DNA of 45,590 bases from Caldanaerovirga acetigignens. Lineage in GTDB: Bacteria > Bacillota > Thermosediminibacteria > Thermosediminibacterales > Thermosediminibacteraceae. This document shows positions 1-8,478 of this stretch, one piece after another. The notes beneath the pieces were generated by a model. The model searched no databases. It was not told the origin of the DNA and saw nothing but the letters and a program-made list of their open reading frames with translations. Made by a program: the position numbers and the translations under genes. Position 1 is the stretch's first letter. The number at the start of each line of letters is the position of its first letter. The DNA is taken from NCBI RefSeq assembly GCF_900142995.1, contig NZ_FRCR01000013.1, forward strand, positions 1-45,590. Reading direction: 5' to 3'.

Positions 1-186
1 GCCGCTAAAATGCTGGATTTTGAGAGAACCGTAAGCGTAACCATCGGCCTTCCGTTTATAAGGACTTCGGTTGACCACGGCACAGCCTTCGATATCGCCG
101 GAAAGGGAATTGCAAGTTCAGTAAGCATGGAAGAAGCCATAAAGGTTGCGGGGGACTATGCTTTTTTGGTTAAAAAACAAAGGTAA
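1..186 (+). CDS. PdxA-family dehydrogenase, C-terminal fragment
   Basis: The window opens inside this gene. Only the last 61 codons are present, ending in TAA. The piece reads [20 protein letters not shown], which is the conserved end of the 4-hydroxythreonine-4-phosphate dehydrogenase (PdxA) superfamily; the [12 protein letters not shown] stretch is part of the family's metal/substrate region. A GntP-type permease follows 24 bp downstream. In bacteria PdxA2-type enzymes paired with GntP permeases usually act in catabolism of four-carbon acid sugars (4-phosphoerythronate and relatives) and not in vitamin B6 synthesis, so a catabolic PdxA2 is the more likely reading. A second PdxA-family gene starts at 45301. 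Confidence 0.85.
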   Translation, partial: AAKMLDFERTVSVTIGLPFIRTSVDHGTAFDIAGKGIASSVSMEEAIKVAGDYAFLVKKQR

Positions 187-210
187 ATAGTAAACAGGAG
201 GGTGAATTTA

Positions 211-1593
211 ATGAACGGCGTTTCTGGAATTCAGATGATACTGGGTCTCATTATCGGTGTCGCCGTCTTGGTTTTCCTCATATTAAAGACAAAAATCCAC
301 GCCTTCCCCGCCCTCATCATTGCAGCATCATTAACGGGTTTGATCGGCGGTATGCCGCCAGCCGTAAGTGACGTAAATGTGGCAAAATCTATAACCACCG
401 GCTTTGGCAATACTCTAAGCAGCATAGGTATAGTCATTGGCTTTGGCGTTATGATGGGAAGACTGCTGGAAGTATCCGGTGCAGCCGAGCGCATGGCCTA
501 CACTTTTTTAAAATACCTAGGCAAAGGGAAAGAAGAATGGGCATTAGCGGCCACCGGATATATGGTTTCTATCCCTATCTTCTGTGATTCTGGCTTTGTT
601 ATTCTTTCTCCTTTGGCAAAGGCCCTTTCCATGAAAACTCGAAAGTCCGTGCTGACCCTCGGTGTGGCTCTGGCTATTGGTCTAGTGGCTACCCACCACG
701 CGGTTCCGCCAACTCCGGGTCCTTTAGCGGTGGCGGGAATTTTTAAGGTCGATGTAGGCAAGATGATTTTGGCTGGCCTTTTATTCGCGATTCCGGTAAC
801 TGTAGCAGGAGTGCTTTATGCCCAATGGCTCGGGAAAAGAATATATCAAGTTCCCAAAGAGGATGGCAGCGGTTGGGAACGCCCCGAGTTTCAACCTTCC
901 AAGCAGGTGGATATACCCATAGAAGAAAGGTCCGACCTTCCCTCAACCTTCATGTCATTTGCCCCGATCGTTGTGCCTGTAATACTAATAATTTTCAACA
1001 CCGTCCTGTCAGCACTCAAATTAAATCAACCCTGGGCCCAGTATCTTATATTTTTAGGCAACCCGGTAATCGCAGTGGGAATCGGACTTATAATAGCAAT
1101 ATACGGCTTAACGCCTAAACTTACCAGAGACGAAGTGATAAAACGGATGGAAGAAGGGGTAAGTTCCGCAGGCATAATAATTCTAGTGACCGGTGCAGGA
1201 GGAGCTCTGGGGCAGGTATTGAGAGATAGCGGGGCCGGAAACTACATTGCAAATCTCATCGCGAGCACGCCCATGCCACCGGTACTGCTGCCGTTTTTTG
1301 TAGCAACACTGGTTCGTCTTATGCAAGGAAGCGGTACAGTCGCTATGATTACTTCTGCATCGATTACAGCACCCATCCTGGCAAATCTCTCTGTAAATCC
1401 TTTAATAGCAGCCCAGGCCGCCACACTCGGTGCTATGATATTTTCTTACTTTAACGACAGCTTTTTCTGGGTAGTTAATAGGCTTTTAGGGATAGAAAAC
1501 GTTAAGGAACAAACACTAACATGGTCCATACCTACTACTATCGGATGGGGTGTTTCGTTAATATTAATTTTGATAGCCGAGGCTATTTTCTAG
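211..1593 (+). CDS. GntP family gluconate/sugar-acid permease
   Basis: This 460-residue, very hydrophobic protein has a dozen or so predicted membrane segments and the GntP/gluconate:H+ symporter family pattern, including the HHAVPPTPGP motif near residue 165 and a C-terminal YFNDSFFWVV segment. It should import a sugar acid across the cytoplasmic membrane. The ATG at 211 is preferred: AGGAGG lies at 196-201, nine bases before it, whereas the GTG at 202 touches the Shine-Dalgarno sequence. The gene follows a PdxA-family gene by 24 bp and is closed by a terminator, so the pair is probably co-transcribed. The likely substrate is a four-carbon sugar acid, inferred from the PdxA2-GntP association. 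Confidence 0.9.
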   Translation: MNGVSGIQMILGLIIGVAVLVFLILKTKIHAFPALIIAASLTGLIGGMPPAVSDVNVAKSITTGFGNTLSSIGIVIGFGVMMGRLLEVSGAAERMAYTFLKYLGKGKEEWALAATGYMVSIPIFCDSGFVILSPLAKALSMKTRKSVLTLGVALAIGLVATHHAVPPTPGPLAVAGIFKVDVGKMILAGLLFAIPVTVAGVLYAQWLGKRIYQVPKEDGSGWERPEFQPSKQVDIPIEERSDLPSTFMSFAPIVVPVILIIFNTVLSALKLNQPWAQYLIFLGNPVIAVGIGLIIAIYGLTPKLTRDEVIKRMEEGVSSAGIIILVTGAGGALGQVLRDSGAGNYIANLIASTPMPPVLLPFFVATLVRLMQGSGTVAMITSASITAPILANLSVNPLIAAQAATLGAMIFSYFNDSFFWVVNRLLGIENVKEQTLTWSIPTTIGWGVSLILILIAEAIF

Positions 1594-1602
1594 CTAAAGA
1601 CA

Positions 1603-1650
1603 ATAAGGCCCTGGGATTGCCCGTAAGGACTACCCAGGGCTTATATTTTT
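1603..1650 (+). terminator. Rho-independent terminator after the GntP permease
   Basis: An 8-bp perfect stem, GCCCTGGG at 1608-1615 and CCCAGGGC at 1633-1640, is extended by an ATAAG/CTTAT stretch with one bulged G. It is followed by TTATATTTTT. It lies 14 bp past the permease stop. The 3' end of the opposite-strand NERD relic runs into it. Confidence 0.85.
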
Positions 1651-2376
1651 AAAAGTTTTGTAAAATACCACCAGCCCTCGGCAAGCTTATCTTTATACAC
1701 CTCGCTTACCATTTCACCTATATAAACATAAAGCTGCCTTATTTGTTCCTCTTTTTCTCTCCTCCCTTTTACCCTTATGCATTCCTTCCTTTCCTTAATT
1801 TTTTTGACCTCTATCTCTTCAACTTTATATTTCATCGCTACCGGTTCCGCTTCTTCGATAGCCTGCGGTCCCGCCTCTATTTGTTCGCAAGTAAGCCTTT
1901 CTCCCTTTTTCATCATGGTTCGCATATATAAACTCAATTCCAACCCGCTTTTAAATATAGGCATTGAGCAATCCTTGGTTTTCAGCCATTTGCACTTTGT
2001 CATCATAACAACTGGAATTATCGCGTCTTCGGGAATCATCTTTACATCAAGATTCAGCCCTTTTAACCATTTTGTAAATGCAATCTTATGGTATTTATTT
2101 TGTTGGGTAGGGCTTTTGCACAGCACCCACTTATCCCCTTCTTTTCTTTTCCAACGGTCGTTAAAACCTATATATACCCCTTCCCAGGCTTTTGTTTCCA
2201 CCAAAAATATCCCCGGCGGTCCCATCACTATATGGTCTATCTACGCGTACTCATCCACCCAAGCTTCAATTACTATGTCGTTAACAACCCTCCAGCATTC
2301 GGAAGCATTAAGAGAAAATTTAAAAATGCACCGAATTCCCCGCTGTCCCCTTTGTCACTGTTCCTGCTTTGAGTAA
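1641..2376 (-). pseudogene. NERD-domain protein, broken by frameshift and nonsense codon
   Basis: The intact part (2228 to 1641) starts GPPGIFLVETKAW, the core of the nuclease-related NERD domain, and ends in a charged coiled-coil-like tail. Translating further upstream on the minus strand gives WRVVNDIVIEAWVDEYA, then TAG, then IDHIVMGPPG. NERD domains normally read YAQIDHIV here, so the stop is a CAG-to-TAG change (plus-strand CTA near 2240). Further upstream, GEFGAFLNFLLMLP is in another frame, so a frameshift near 2300 also exists. NERD proteins are thought to act on DNA or in defence or stress; this copy is dead or at best expresses a fragment. Its neighbours are other relics, which fits local decay. 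Confidence 0.75.
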
Positions 2377-2394
2377 CGTTATAATTCAGGTTAG

Positions 2395-2645
2395 TCAAAG
2401 GTTTGCCATGCTCGTAAATGTCTTATTGTTCAATAATACGGGCAGTTCCGTTACTTTCCCATACCTTTCATTGAGCTTATTTATCCGCTGCTTCGCTTTA
2501 TATATAACCTCTTTCGGTAATTTTACAGGCCTTAATCCTTCATAACGCTGCTTGATTATTTTTTTCCCTTAATTATAATCCACTCACCTTTACTTCCCTT
2601 AACTAGGCCATATCTTGAGCCCCATCCTTGCTCCACGATGATATA
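2395..2645 (-). pseudogene. Unidentified gene relic with frameshift
   Basis: Two minus-strand pieces join across a run of A near 2565. The first ends GLVKGSKGEWIIIKGK. The second continues, in another frame, as IKQRYEGLRPVKLPKEVIYK and ends SMANL at a TGA (2395-2397). The charged, helix-rich composition looks like real protein, but I do not recognise a family. It lies directly upstream of the NERD relic on the same strand, so the two may have been one unit. A plus-strand piece at about 2650-2718, ALEYIENNWKGI, overlaps the upstream edge and resembles the ISLre2/UPF0236 transposase motif. Confidence 0.4.
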
Positions 2646-2724
2646 GGCCCTTTTGAAAGATGTGGTAAAGAGGGCGCTGGAGTATATAGAAAACAACTGG
2701 AAAGGGATATTAAGATGTAGATAA

Positions 2725-4119
2725 TTATAGCTCAACTTTTTCAAAAAGTTCGGGTATATGCACGCCAGTATTCATCAATTTTCCTATTTCTTTTTTAAAA
2801 TTTTCCGAGGCTTTCTCTTCTCCGTGAACTATAAATATTCTTCTTGAAACGCCATTTTTTATATTTTTTACCCAGTTTATAAGTCCTTCAATATCCGCAT
2901 GACCAGAGAGACCTGGGAGATTGTAAATTTTTGCTTTAACTACCATTTCCTCGCCGAATATTTTCACCTTTTTTGCATTATCCAGAATTTTTCTCCCGAG
3001 AGTTCCTTCAGCCTGGTAACCTACGAACACTATAGATGTGGCATCCTTCCAGATGTTGTGTTTTAAGTGATGTTTTATTCTACCAGCTTCGCACATACCG
3101 CTGGATGAGATAATTACAACACCATTTTTATCGTTTAATGCGATAGATTCTTCTGCACTGGAAATTGTGTATAAATTGTTGAATCTTAATAAATCAAAGT
3201 CTTTGCCCAATAGATTAATAGCTTCTTCGTCATAGCATTCTTTATGTTTTTCATAAATTTCAAGGGCTTCCTTGGCAAGAGGGCTATCCAAATAAATTTC
3301 TATATTAGAGAGTTCTTTTCTCTTTTCTATGTCTATATAATAATTCAGCAAATATAAAATCTCTTGAGCCCTTCCTACAGAAAACGCTGGAATAATTACG
3401 TTTCCTCCCTTTTTCACTGTATTAATAATAATATCATACAATTTTTTGATTTCTTCGGTCTTATTACCATGCAACCTATCACCGTAAGTTGATTCTATTA
3501 TTAAATAATCGCTATAATTGACGTATTCATAGTCCCTGATTATCGGCATATTATTATTTCCTAAATCTCCGGAAAAAGTTATAAGCACTTCGTCGTTTTT
3601 TTCTCTTATCTTTATAATTACTATCGAAGAACCCAGCAAATGTCCCGCATCTTTAAACATAATACAAATATTTTCATCAATTTCTATCCACTTGCCGTAG
3701 GAGCACTTAATTATATATTCCGGTATTCTCAAGGTATCTTCAACAGTGTACAGTGGTTTTACCGGTACCAGTCCTTTTCTTTGCCTTTTTTTATTTTGCC
3801 ATTTGCTTTCTAACTCCTGGATATGAGCACTATCCTTTAACATTATCTCCATTAAATCAGCGGTTGCAGAAGTGACAAATATACTGCCATTAAAACCTTT
3901 TTTAAACAGCAGAGGCAGTCTCCCTATATGATCAATATGTGAATGAGTAATTATTACGAAGTCCAAGTCAGCGGGTTCGAAAGGGAAAGGCTCAAAATTT
4001 AATTCGCTCATCTTACCTTGAAACATTCCGCAGTCCACTAAAAATTTTCTTCTATCTGTTTCAATATAATAACAGGAACCTGTCACCATTTTTGAGGCAC
4101 CGCAAAAGGTTATCTTCAT
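2725..4119 (-). CDS. MBL-fold, beta-CASP ribonuclease-like protein
   Basis: A 464-residue metallo-beta-lactamase-fold protein of the beta-CASP RNA-processing group (CPSF73/YSH1-like). Zinc-ligand motif HSHIDH is at residues 59-64, and SGDLG follows in the MBL domain. The beta-CASP domain shows AFSVGRAQEIL and SSSGMCEAGR, and the C-terminal RNA-metabolising MBL segment shows GLSGHAD. The family contains endo- and exoribonucleases acting on cytoplasmic RNA. All ligand motifs are intact, so the enzyme should be active. The start is supported by a GGGTGAGATAA sequence just before the ATG. It looks monocistronic, lying between decayed sequence on one side and a 400-bp spacer on the other. The precise RNA target is unknown. 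Confidence 0.85.
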   Translation of the reverse strand: MKITFCGASKMVTGSCYYIETDRRKFLVDCGMFQGKMSELNFEPFPFEPADLDFVIITHSHIDHIGRLPLLFKKGFNGSIFVTSATADLMEIMLKDSAHIQELESKWQNKKRQRKGLVPVKPLYTVEDTLRIPEYIIKCSYGKWIEIDENICIMFKDAGHLLGSSIVIIKIREKNDEVLITFSGDLGNNNMPIIRDYEYVNYSDYLIIESTYGDRLHGNKTEEIKKLYDIIINTVKKGGNVIIPAFSVGRAQEILYLLNYYIDIEKRKELSNIEIYLDSPLAKEALEIYEKHKECYDEEAINLLGKDFDLLRFNNLYTISSAEESIALNDKNGVVIISSSGMCEAGRIKHHLKHNIWKDATSIVFVGYQAEGTLGRKILDNAKKVKIFGEEMVVKAKIYNLPGLSGHADIEGLINWVKNIKNGVSRRIFIVHGEEKASENFKKEIGKLMNTGVHIPELFEKVEL

Positions 4120-4526
4120 TTATCTCACCCATTTTTTTTAGTTTAGACTTGCTGCTTTAAAAGTCTTTTTAGTAAAATATGTTCGACAATAACTCCCTTT
4201 TTCCTCTTCGCTCATCCATTAAGTCATGTGTGTTAGCCCCCGATTATTTGGACTTAAACGACTCCCCGACTCGCAAATGGGCTTCATACGAGTAAGCTAT
4301 GGAAAAAATTTTTACCTACAAACTCTTGACACGGAAATTCTTTCCATAATGCAGATCACCCTCTAATTTGTTTATCATGAAGCTGTTTTAAAATCATTCA
4401 TCTAGAAAACCTCTTGCATTTCACAATTTTTATGCCTTGGCGAAATAGCGCTGAAGCCGTAATAAGCTGCGGAAGAGTAAAAGCCTGTATCACCAGCGCA
4501 GGTGCCTTAATACCTAAACTACGATA
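4120..4526. other. Gene-free spacer with a possible peptide relic
   Basis: No intact gene is seen in these 407 bp. On the minus strand from about 4520 to a TGA at 4398-4400 an open stretch of about 40 codons reads APALVIQAFTLPQLITASAL. It has no convincing start or ribosome binding site, so it is probably the tail of a lost gene or element. A TTGACA lies at 4326-4331 on the plus strand, but no gene lies downstream of it and no good -10 is seen. Confidence 0.4.
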
Positions 4527-6389
4527 TCACAAAGCCTCTTCTCCTGTCATGGCAATTTGAATAAAAGCTCTCACTACCTCCGGGTCAAACTGTGTTCCCG
4601 CATTTCTTTTTATTTCAGCTATTGCTTCCTCCCTGCTCATTGCCTTCCGGTATGGCCTGTCATTTGTCATGGCATCAAAGGCATCAGCAACCGCCAAAAT
4701 TCTTGATAACAATGGGATTTCTTTACCCTTCAACCCCTGGGGATAACCTTTGCCGTCCCAGCGCTCGTGATGAGAAAGGATGTATTCGGCAATAGGGGCC
4801 AGTTCCGGCATCGTCCGGGCTATCCTGTACCCTGTTTCAGGGTGTTTTCTCATTTCCACCCATTCTTCCTCGGTTAAAGGCCCTGACTTCGTCAATATGC
4901 TTTCCTTAATCGCCACCTTACCGATGTCATGGAGTATCGCCAGAAGTTCCAGTTCGTCCAGTTGTTGGGGTTTTAGGCCCATACTCTCCCCGATTTTTCT
5001 GCACATTTCTTTCAACCGTTCTGCGTGTTCTTCCGTTTCTATGCTCTTTTCTAAAAGGGTAGTCTTCAGGGAGGATATAACGGCATTTCTGTAGCTTTTG
5101 GCATGCAAAAGCTTATTGCGGTACATCCAGTCCTCGGCTTCTTTCATTACCTGCCAGATGTTTTCTTCGGCTCTGCTTTTTGTGGCATAGCCAAGTGCGA
5201 TGCTCACCTGTATAGGCCCGCCCTTCTGGGAATTGCATTTTTCTTTGATCCGCCGGGTAATTTCCTCAGCCGTTTTTATATCGGTCTTAGGCAAAAGGAT
5301 AAGGAATTCGTCCCCACCCCACCGGGCAATAAGGTCCTCCTTGCGGCAGGACTCTCTAATGATTTCTGCAGCCTTTATCAGCAGTCTGTCACCCTCCTGG
5401 TGCCCAAATACGTCATTAACCAGCTTCAGGCCATCGAGGTCGCACATGATTACGGATATAGGCAACTGCCTTGGCGTGTCAAGCCTCTTTATCTCTTCTT
5501 CCAAAAACCTGCGGTTGTAAAGGCCGGTAACCTGATCGTGAAAACTCAAGTATTTCAACTGTTCTTCATAACGTTTGTGCCGTGTGATGTCTCTTGAAAC
5601 AGCAACTATACCTATGCAACTGCCTTTCGCATCATAAACAGGAACCTTAATTGTTTCAAAAGGAACCAAAGTGCCATCATGACGTTTAATCAACTCTTCA
5701 AAGCGCTGAACGCTGCCTGATTCCATAACCTTATAATCAATTTCCTTGTGTTTGCTTGCTTCAGCTTCACTATAAATATCCCAGTCAGTACGCCCATTTA
5801 TTTCTTCCGGTAAAAGAGATAGGAACTTTCTCGCGGCTTCATTTGCTAATTTATAAACTCCGTTTTGGTCTTTGTAAAAAATCAAATCGGGTATGGTGTC
5901 TATAATTACTCTCAGTAAATGACGTTCCTTTTTCAATTCGGCCTCTATAGCTTGGCGTTTCATAGCAGCATCAAGATTAGCAAAACAGTTTTGTGCCAGC
6001 ATATTAGTAATAGGTAGAAGCTCTTTTAGAAACATTTCTTCAATAGGAACGTTCCTCCCCAATATGAGCAGTCCAAAGTTTCTCAGTGGGAACCCATAGT
6101 AATTTAAACCCTTTTTTATTACTATAATGTTTTTCTCCTCTTCTTGTAACAATTTTCTTTCAAATTCTTCAATAAGCTCATGATAAACAGGATTTTTAAG
6201 GACTATCCGCGGCACCACATAGGAAGTTTCTAAACGATTATTTTTGTATTGTAAAACACTGACATGAGTGCAGTTCAGTTTTTTCAAAAATGCAGATGCG
6301 GCCTTTTTCACCAGCTTGTCGAGTTCCTGCTCACCGCTGACAGAAAGAGCTAATTCGAGCAAAATTTGACTCCATATCGTATAATCCAT
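4527..6389 (-). CDS. GAF-like/PAS/GGDEF/HD-GYP cyclic di-GMP protein
   Basis: This 620-residue cytoplasmic signalling protein has a GAF-like sensory region at 1-145, a PAS domain at about 155-272, a GGDEF diguanylate cyclase domain at about 280-435 and an HD-GYP phosphodiesterase domain at about 445-610. The GGDEF signature is intact at 358-362. An RxxD inhibitory site (R349-D352) sits the canonical five residues before it. HD is at 487-488, and HHERWDGKGYP at 540-550 is the HD-GYP signature. Both making and breaking cyclic di-GMP therefore look possible. The start is set by GGAGGATTAAAA before the ATG. It follows the FIST gene by only two bases, which implies co-expression and a shared signal. 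Confidence 0.93.
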   Translation of the reverse strand: MDYTIWSQILLELALSVSGEQELDKLVKKAASAFLKKLNCTHVSVLQYKNNRLETSYVVPRIVLKNPVYHELIEEFERKLLQEEEKNIIVIKKGLNYYGFPLRNFGLLILGRNVPIEEMFLKELLPITNMLAQNCFANLDAAMKRQAIEAELKKERHLLRVIIDTIPDLIFYKDQNGVYKLANEAARKFLSLLPEEINGRTDWDIYSEAEASKHKEIDYKVMESGSVQRFEELIKRHDGTLVPFETIKVPVYDAKGSCIGIVAVSRDITRHKRYEEQLKYLSFHDQVTGLYNRRFLEEEIKRLDTPRQLPISVIMCDLDGLKLVNDVFGHQEGDRLLIKAAEIIRESCRKEDLIARWGGDEFLILLPKTDIKTAEEITRRIKEKCNSQKGGPIQVSIALGYATKSRAEENIWQVMKEAEDWMYRNKLLHAKSYRNAVISSLKTTLLEKSIETEEHAERLKEMCRKIGESMGLKPQQLDELELLAILHDIGKVAIKESILTKSGPLTEEEWVEMRKHPETGYRIARTMPELAPIAEYILSHHERWDGKGYPQGLKGKEIPLLSRILAVADAFDAMTNDRPYRKAMSREEAIAEIKRNAGTQFDPEVVRAFIQIAMTGEEAL

Positions 6390-6391
6390 TT

Positions 6392-7525
6392 TTAATCCTC
6401 CAACAATCCGATGACTGAAGTCTTATTATAAAATTCAAGATAATCTTTTCCCGTATTAGCAATCTCTCCTATAGTCAACGCCCCCAGAAGCGGATATCCT
6501 GCATATACCGCTTCCAGTTCTTCATTAAAATCAGACTGGAGAAAGAAAACCCTAGAAACGCAGTCCATAAAAAAGGTAGTTAGTGATTTTTCTTTTTTTT
6601 CACTGAGTGTTTTCAAATAACAGTCTTCGGCCAATAGGCGAGCTTTGACTGCAGCAGCAATCAAGGAATCTTTATCCCCTTTTAATATATACACAAAAGA
6701 ATTCAATGGAACTTCTCCGACACAAATCAACCTGTTACCATCCAACGAAATAGGATCTCGAACCACCATTTCTTCTGCCATTCTTACAATCCCGATGGGA
6801 AATCCTTTCGCCAGTTGGAAGAAACCAGTATTGTCAAAAGATTTCCCGGATATTTTTTCCACCATTTCCCGATATACTTCAAATGCCGGACGCCAGTTCA
6901 GCGAAATTATTATGTTGCGGTCTGCTTCCGTTACTTTCAGTGGACCTGCCACAGGCTTCCAGCCATGGGCAACCCCTATTCCGCTTTTTATATCTGCCAG
7001 GGCCAAAACTGCCGCATCTTCTAATAATCCTTCCCCGGTAAAAACGCAGGGCTTCCTTTCAAATGACAGTGAACCAGCACCACCACCAATATAATTTGGG
7101 ATAAGTCCCCAACAATTAAACATGCTGTCTATCAGTGGGGATATATATTGGCTAAGTCCGTCCACAAACACAAATATCGTTTTATTTTCAAGAGATTGCC
7201 ATTCAAAAGCATTTTCTATGATTGCGTCTAGATCAATAGATATATCACCGATATCTTTAATCACCACAGTGCTTACTGGTTGACTAATACCAGCAACAAT
7301 CGTTCCCTTCTCAAGTACTTCCTTATTAAATAAAATTTGAGGGAAAATCCCCCCAAATACTGGTTTTTTATACTGTTTCAAAATCTCATCAACTTTTTCA
7401 GGGGTAAAAGCATTTGCATCACAAGCCAGGATGAGGACTCCCAATGTATTCTCATCATCATCTGCCTGTTCTAACAGGTACTGCAACCCTTCTACAGTGC
7501 CTTCCCTGTCCAAATTTATAAACAT
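6392..7525 (-). CDS. FIST domain sensory protein
   Basis: A 377-residue protein with an N-terminal FIST domain (about 1-200) and a C-terminal FIST_C domain (about 210-375). FIST proteins are thought to bind small ligands such as amino acids and are often encoded next to, or fused to, GGDEF or histidine-kinase modules. No membrane segment or signal peptide is visible, so it should sense inside the cell. AGAGGTG seven bases before the ATG at 7525 fixes the start; an upstream ATG at 7558 has no such site. The next gene encodes the GGDEF/HD-GYP protein, so it probably feeds a ligand signal into cyclic di-GMP turnover. Confidence 0.85.
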   Translation of the reverse strand: MFINLDREGTVEGLQYLLEQADDDENTLGVLILACDANAFTPEKVDEILKQYKKPVFGGIFPQILFNKEVLEKGTIVAGISQPVSTVVIKDIGDISIDLDAIIENAFEWQSLENKTIFVFVDGLSQYISPLIDSMFNCWGLIPNYIGGGAGSLSFERKPCVFTGEGLLEDAAVLALADIKSGIGVAHGWKPVAGPLKVTEADRNIIISLNWRPAFEVYREMVEKISGKSFDNTGFFQLAKGFPIGIVRMAEEMVVRDPISLDGNRLICVGEVPLNSFVYILKGDKDSLIAAAVKARLLAEDCYLKTLSEKKEKSLTTFFMDCVSRVFFLQSDFNEELEAVYAGYPLLGALTIGEIANTGKDYLEFYNKTSVIGLLED

Positions 7526-7554
7526 AATTATCACCTCTTTTGTTCTGAACGAGT

Positions 7555-8478
7555 TCATTTTAAAAAGCCTCTCAATATCACATCAACAGCTTCATTTTCA
7601 GAAAGTCCTAAAGTCATAAGCTTTAACAGTTGATCCTGGGCTATCTTACCTATTGCAGCTTCATGGGTAAGCTCGGCATCCGGATTTTCTGCTGATATTG
7701 CCGGTGAAGAACTTATCTTGCCGTTTTCCATGATTATTGAGTCACATACAATATGACCTTTAGATTTGGCCTTCGCTACAATCTCCGGCTTAAAAACTTG
7801 CTTTGAATTCTCTTTGGCAACAGACCTTGAAATCACCTCAGCACTCGCACCATCACCTTCGAGAATAATATTCATTTTTGAAATTGCTTCCTGATCGCCG
7901 TGCGTCAAAAGTCTTTCAGTAACCACAAGCTTCGCTCCCTTTTTGACGACAGCATCAGTGATTCTTACCGTGCTATCTACCCCTTTAATCTGAGTTAACT
8001 CCATTTCTACAACAGAGTCTTCTTCCATTGTTAAGACCGTTTTTGGGTTTAAAACCCTTTCCCCTTTGCCTTCACCACCGCCGTAATGCTTTTCTATATA
8101 CCTTATTTTCGCTCCTTTTTTTACTGTTATTTCATGGAGACCATCGTGCTGCGATTTTTTAGAACCTGGATTGTGAATCCCACAGCCTGCGATTAGCACT
8201 ACATCTGAGTTTTCTCCAACTTCTATAGTGTTGTAAACCACGTCGGTAATACCCGACAATGTTAAAAGCACAGGAAAATGCACGACTTCATTTTTGGTAT
8301 TAGGTGCAATAACGATATTTATACCTGATTTATCCACTTTAGGCTCTATAATTATATTTTTTGTCGATTTTCTTTCAACGCTTTTTCCGTCTTTTCTAAT
8401 GTTAAAAGCTCCCATAGATATTCCATGAAAATCTGCTATAGTTTTTAAAAGTTCACGATCTAAAGCATCTAAATCCAC
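7555..8478 (-). CDS. SufB/SufD-family Fe-S scaffold (SmsB-like)
   Basis: A SufBD-core protein of about 307 residues, far shorter than SufB (around 470). The beta-helix core and the C-terminal family segment are clear: ELTHEAAIGKIAQDQLLKLM replaces the usual HGATVG region, and the protein ends SENEAVDVILRGFL. With sufC alone it forms the minimal two-gene Suf system (called Sms) known from archaea and anaerobes, in which the SufBC complex assembles Fe-S clusters. The GTG at 8478 is chosen because GGGAGGTG stands eight bases before it; an ATG at 8514 lies deeper inside sufC. The gene overlaps sufC by 26 bp, indicating translational coupling. No sufS or sufU is nearby. Confidence 0.85.
   Translation of the reverse strand: MDLDALDRELLKTIADFHGISMGAFNIRKDGKSVERKSTKNIIIEPKVDKSGINIVIAPNTKNEVVHFPVLLTLSGITDVVYNTIEVGENSDVVLIAGCGIHNPGSKKSQHDGLHEITVKKGAKIRYIEKHYGGGEGKGERVLNPKTVLTMEEDSVVEMELTQIKGVDSTVRITDAVVKKGAKLVVTERLLTHGDQEAISKMNIILEGDGASAEVISRSVAKENSKQVFKPEIVAKAKSKGHIVCDSIIMENGKISSSPAISAENPDAELTHEAAIGKIAQDQLLKLMTLGLSENEAVDVILRGFLK

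Noticed and set aside
2647-2718. Plus-strand LKDVVKRALEYIENNWKGI as an ISLre2/UPF0236 transposase relic
   Set aside because: The motif fits but it is only about 23 codons and no other part of such an element is seen nearby, so it is mentioned only as a possibility.
2556-2744. A 62-codon minus-strand frame as an independent gene
   Set aside because: Its start lies inside the MBL gene's 3' end and the N-terminal part has no protein-like pattern; only the last 25 or so codons look like part of the frameshifted relic.
4326-4360. TTGACA as a plus-strand promoter
   Set aside because: No good -10 at the right distance and no plus-strand gene follows before the opposite-strand signalling gene.
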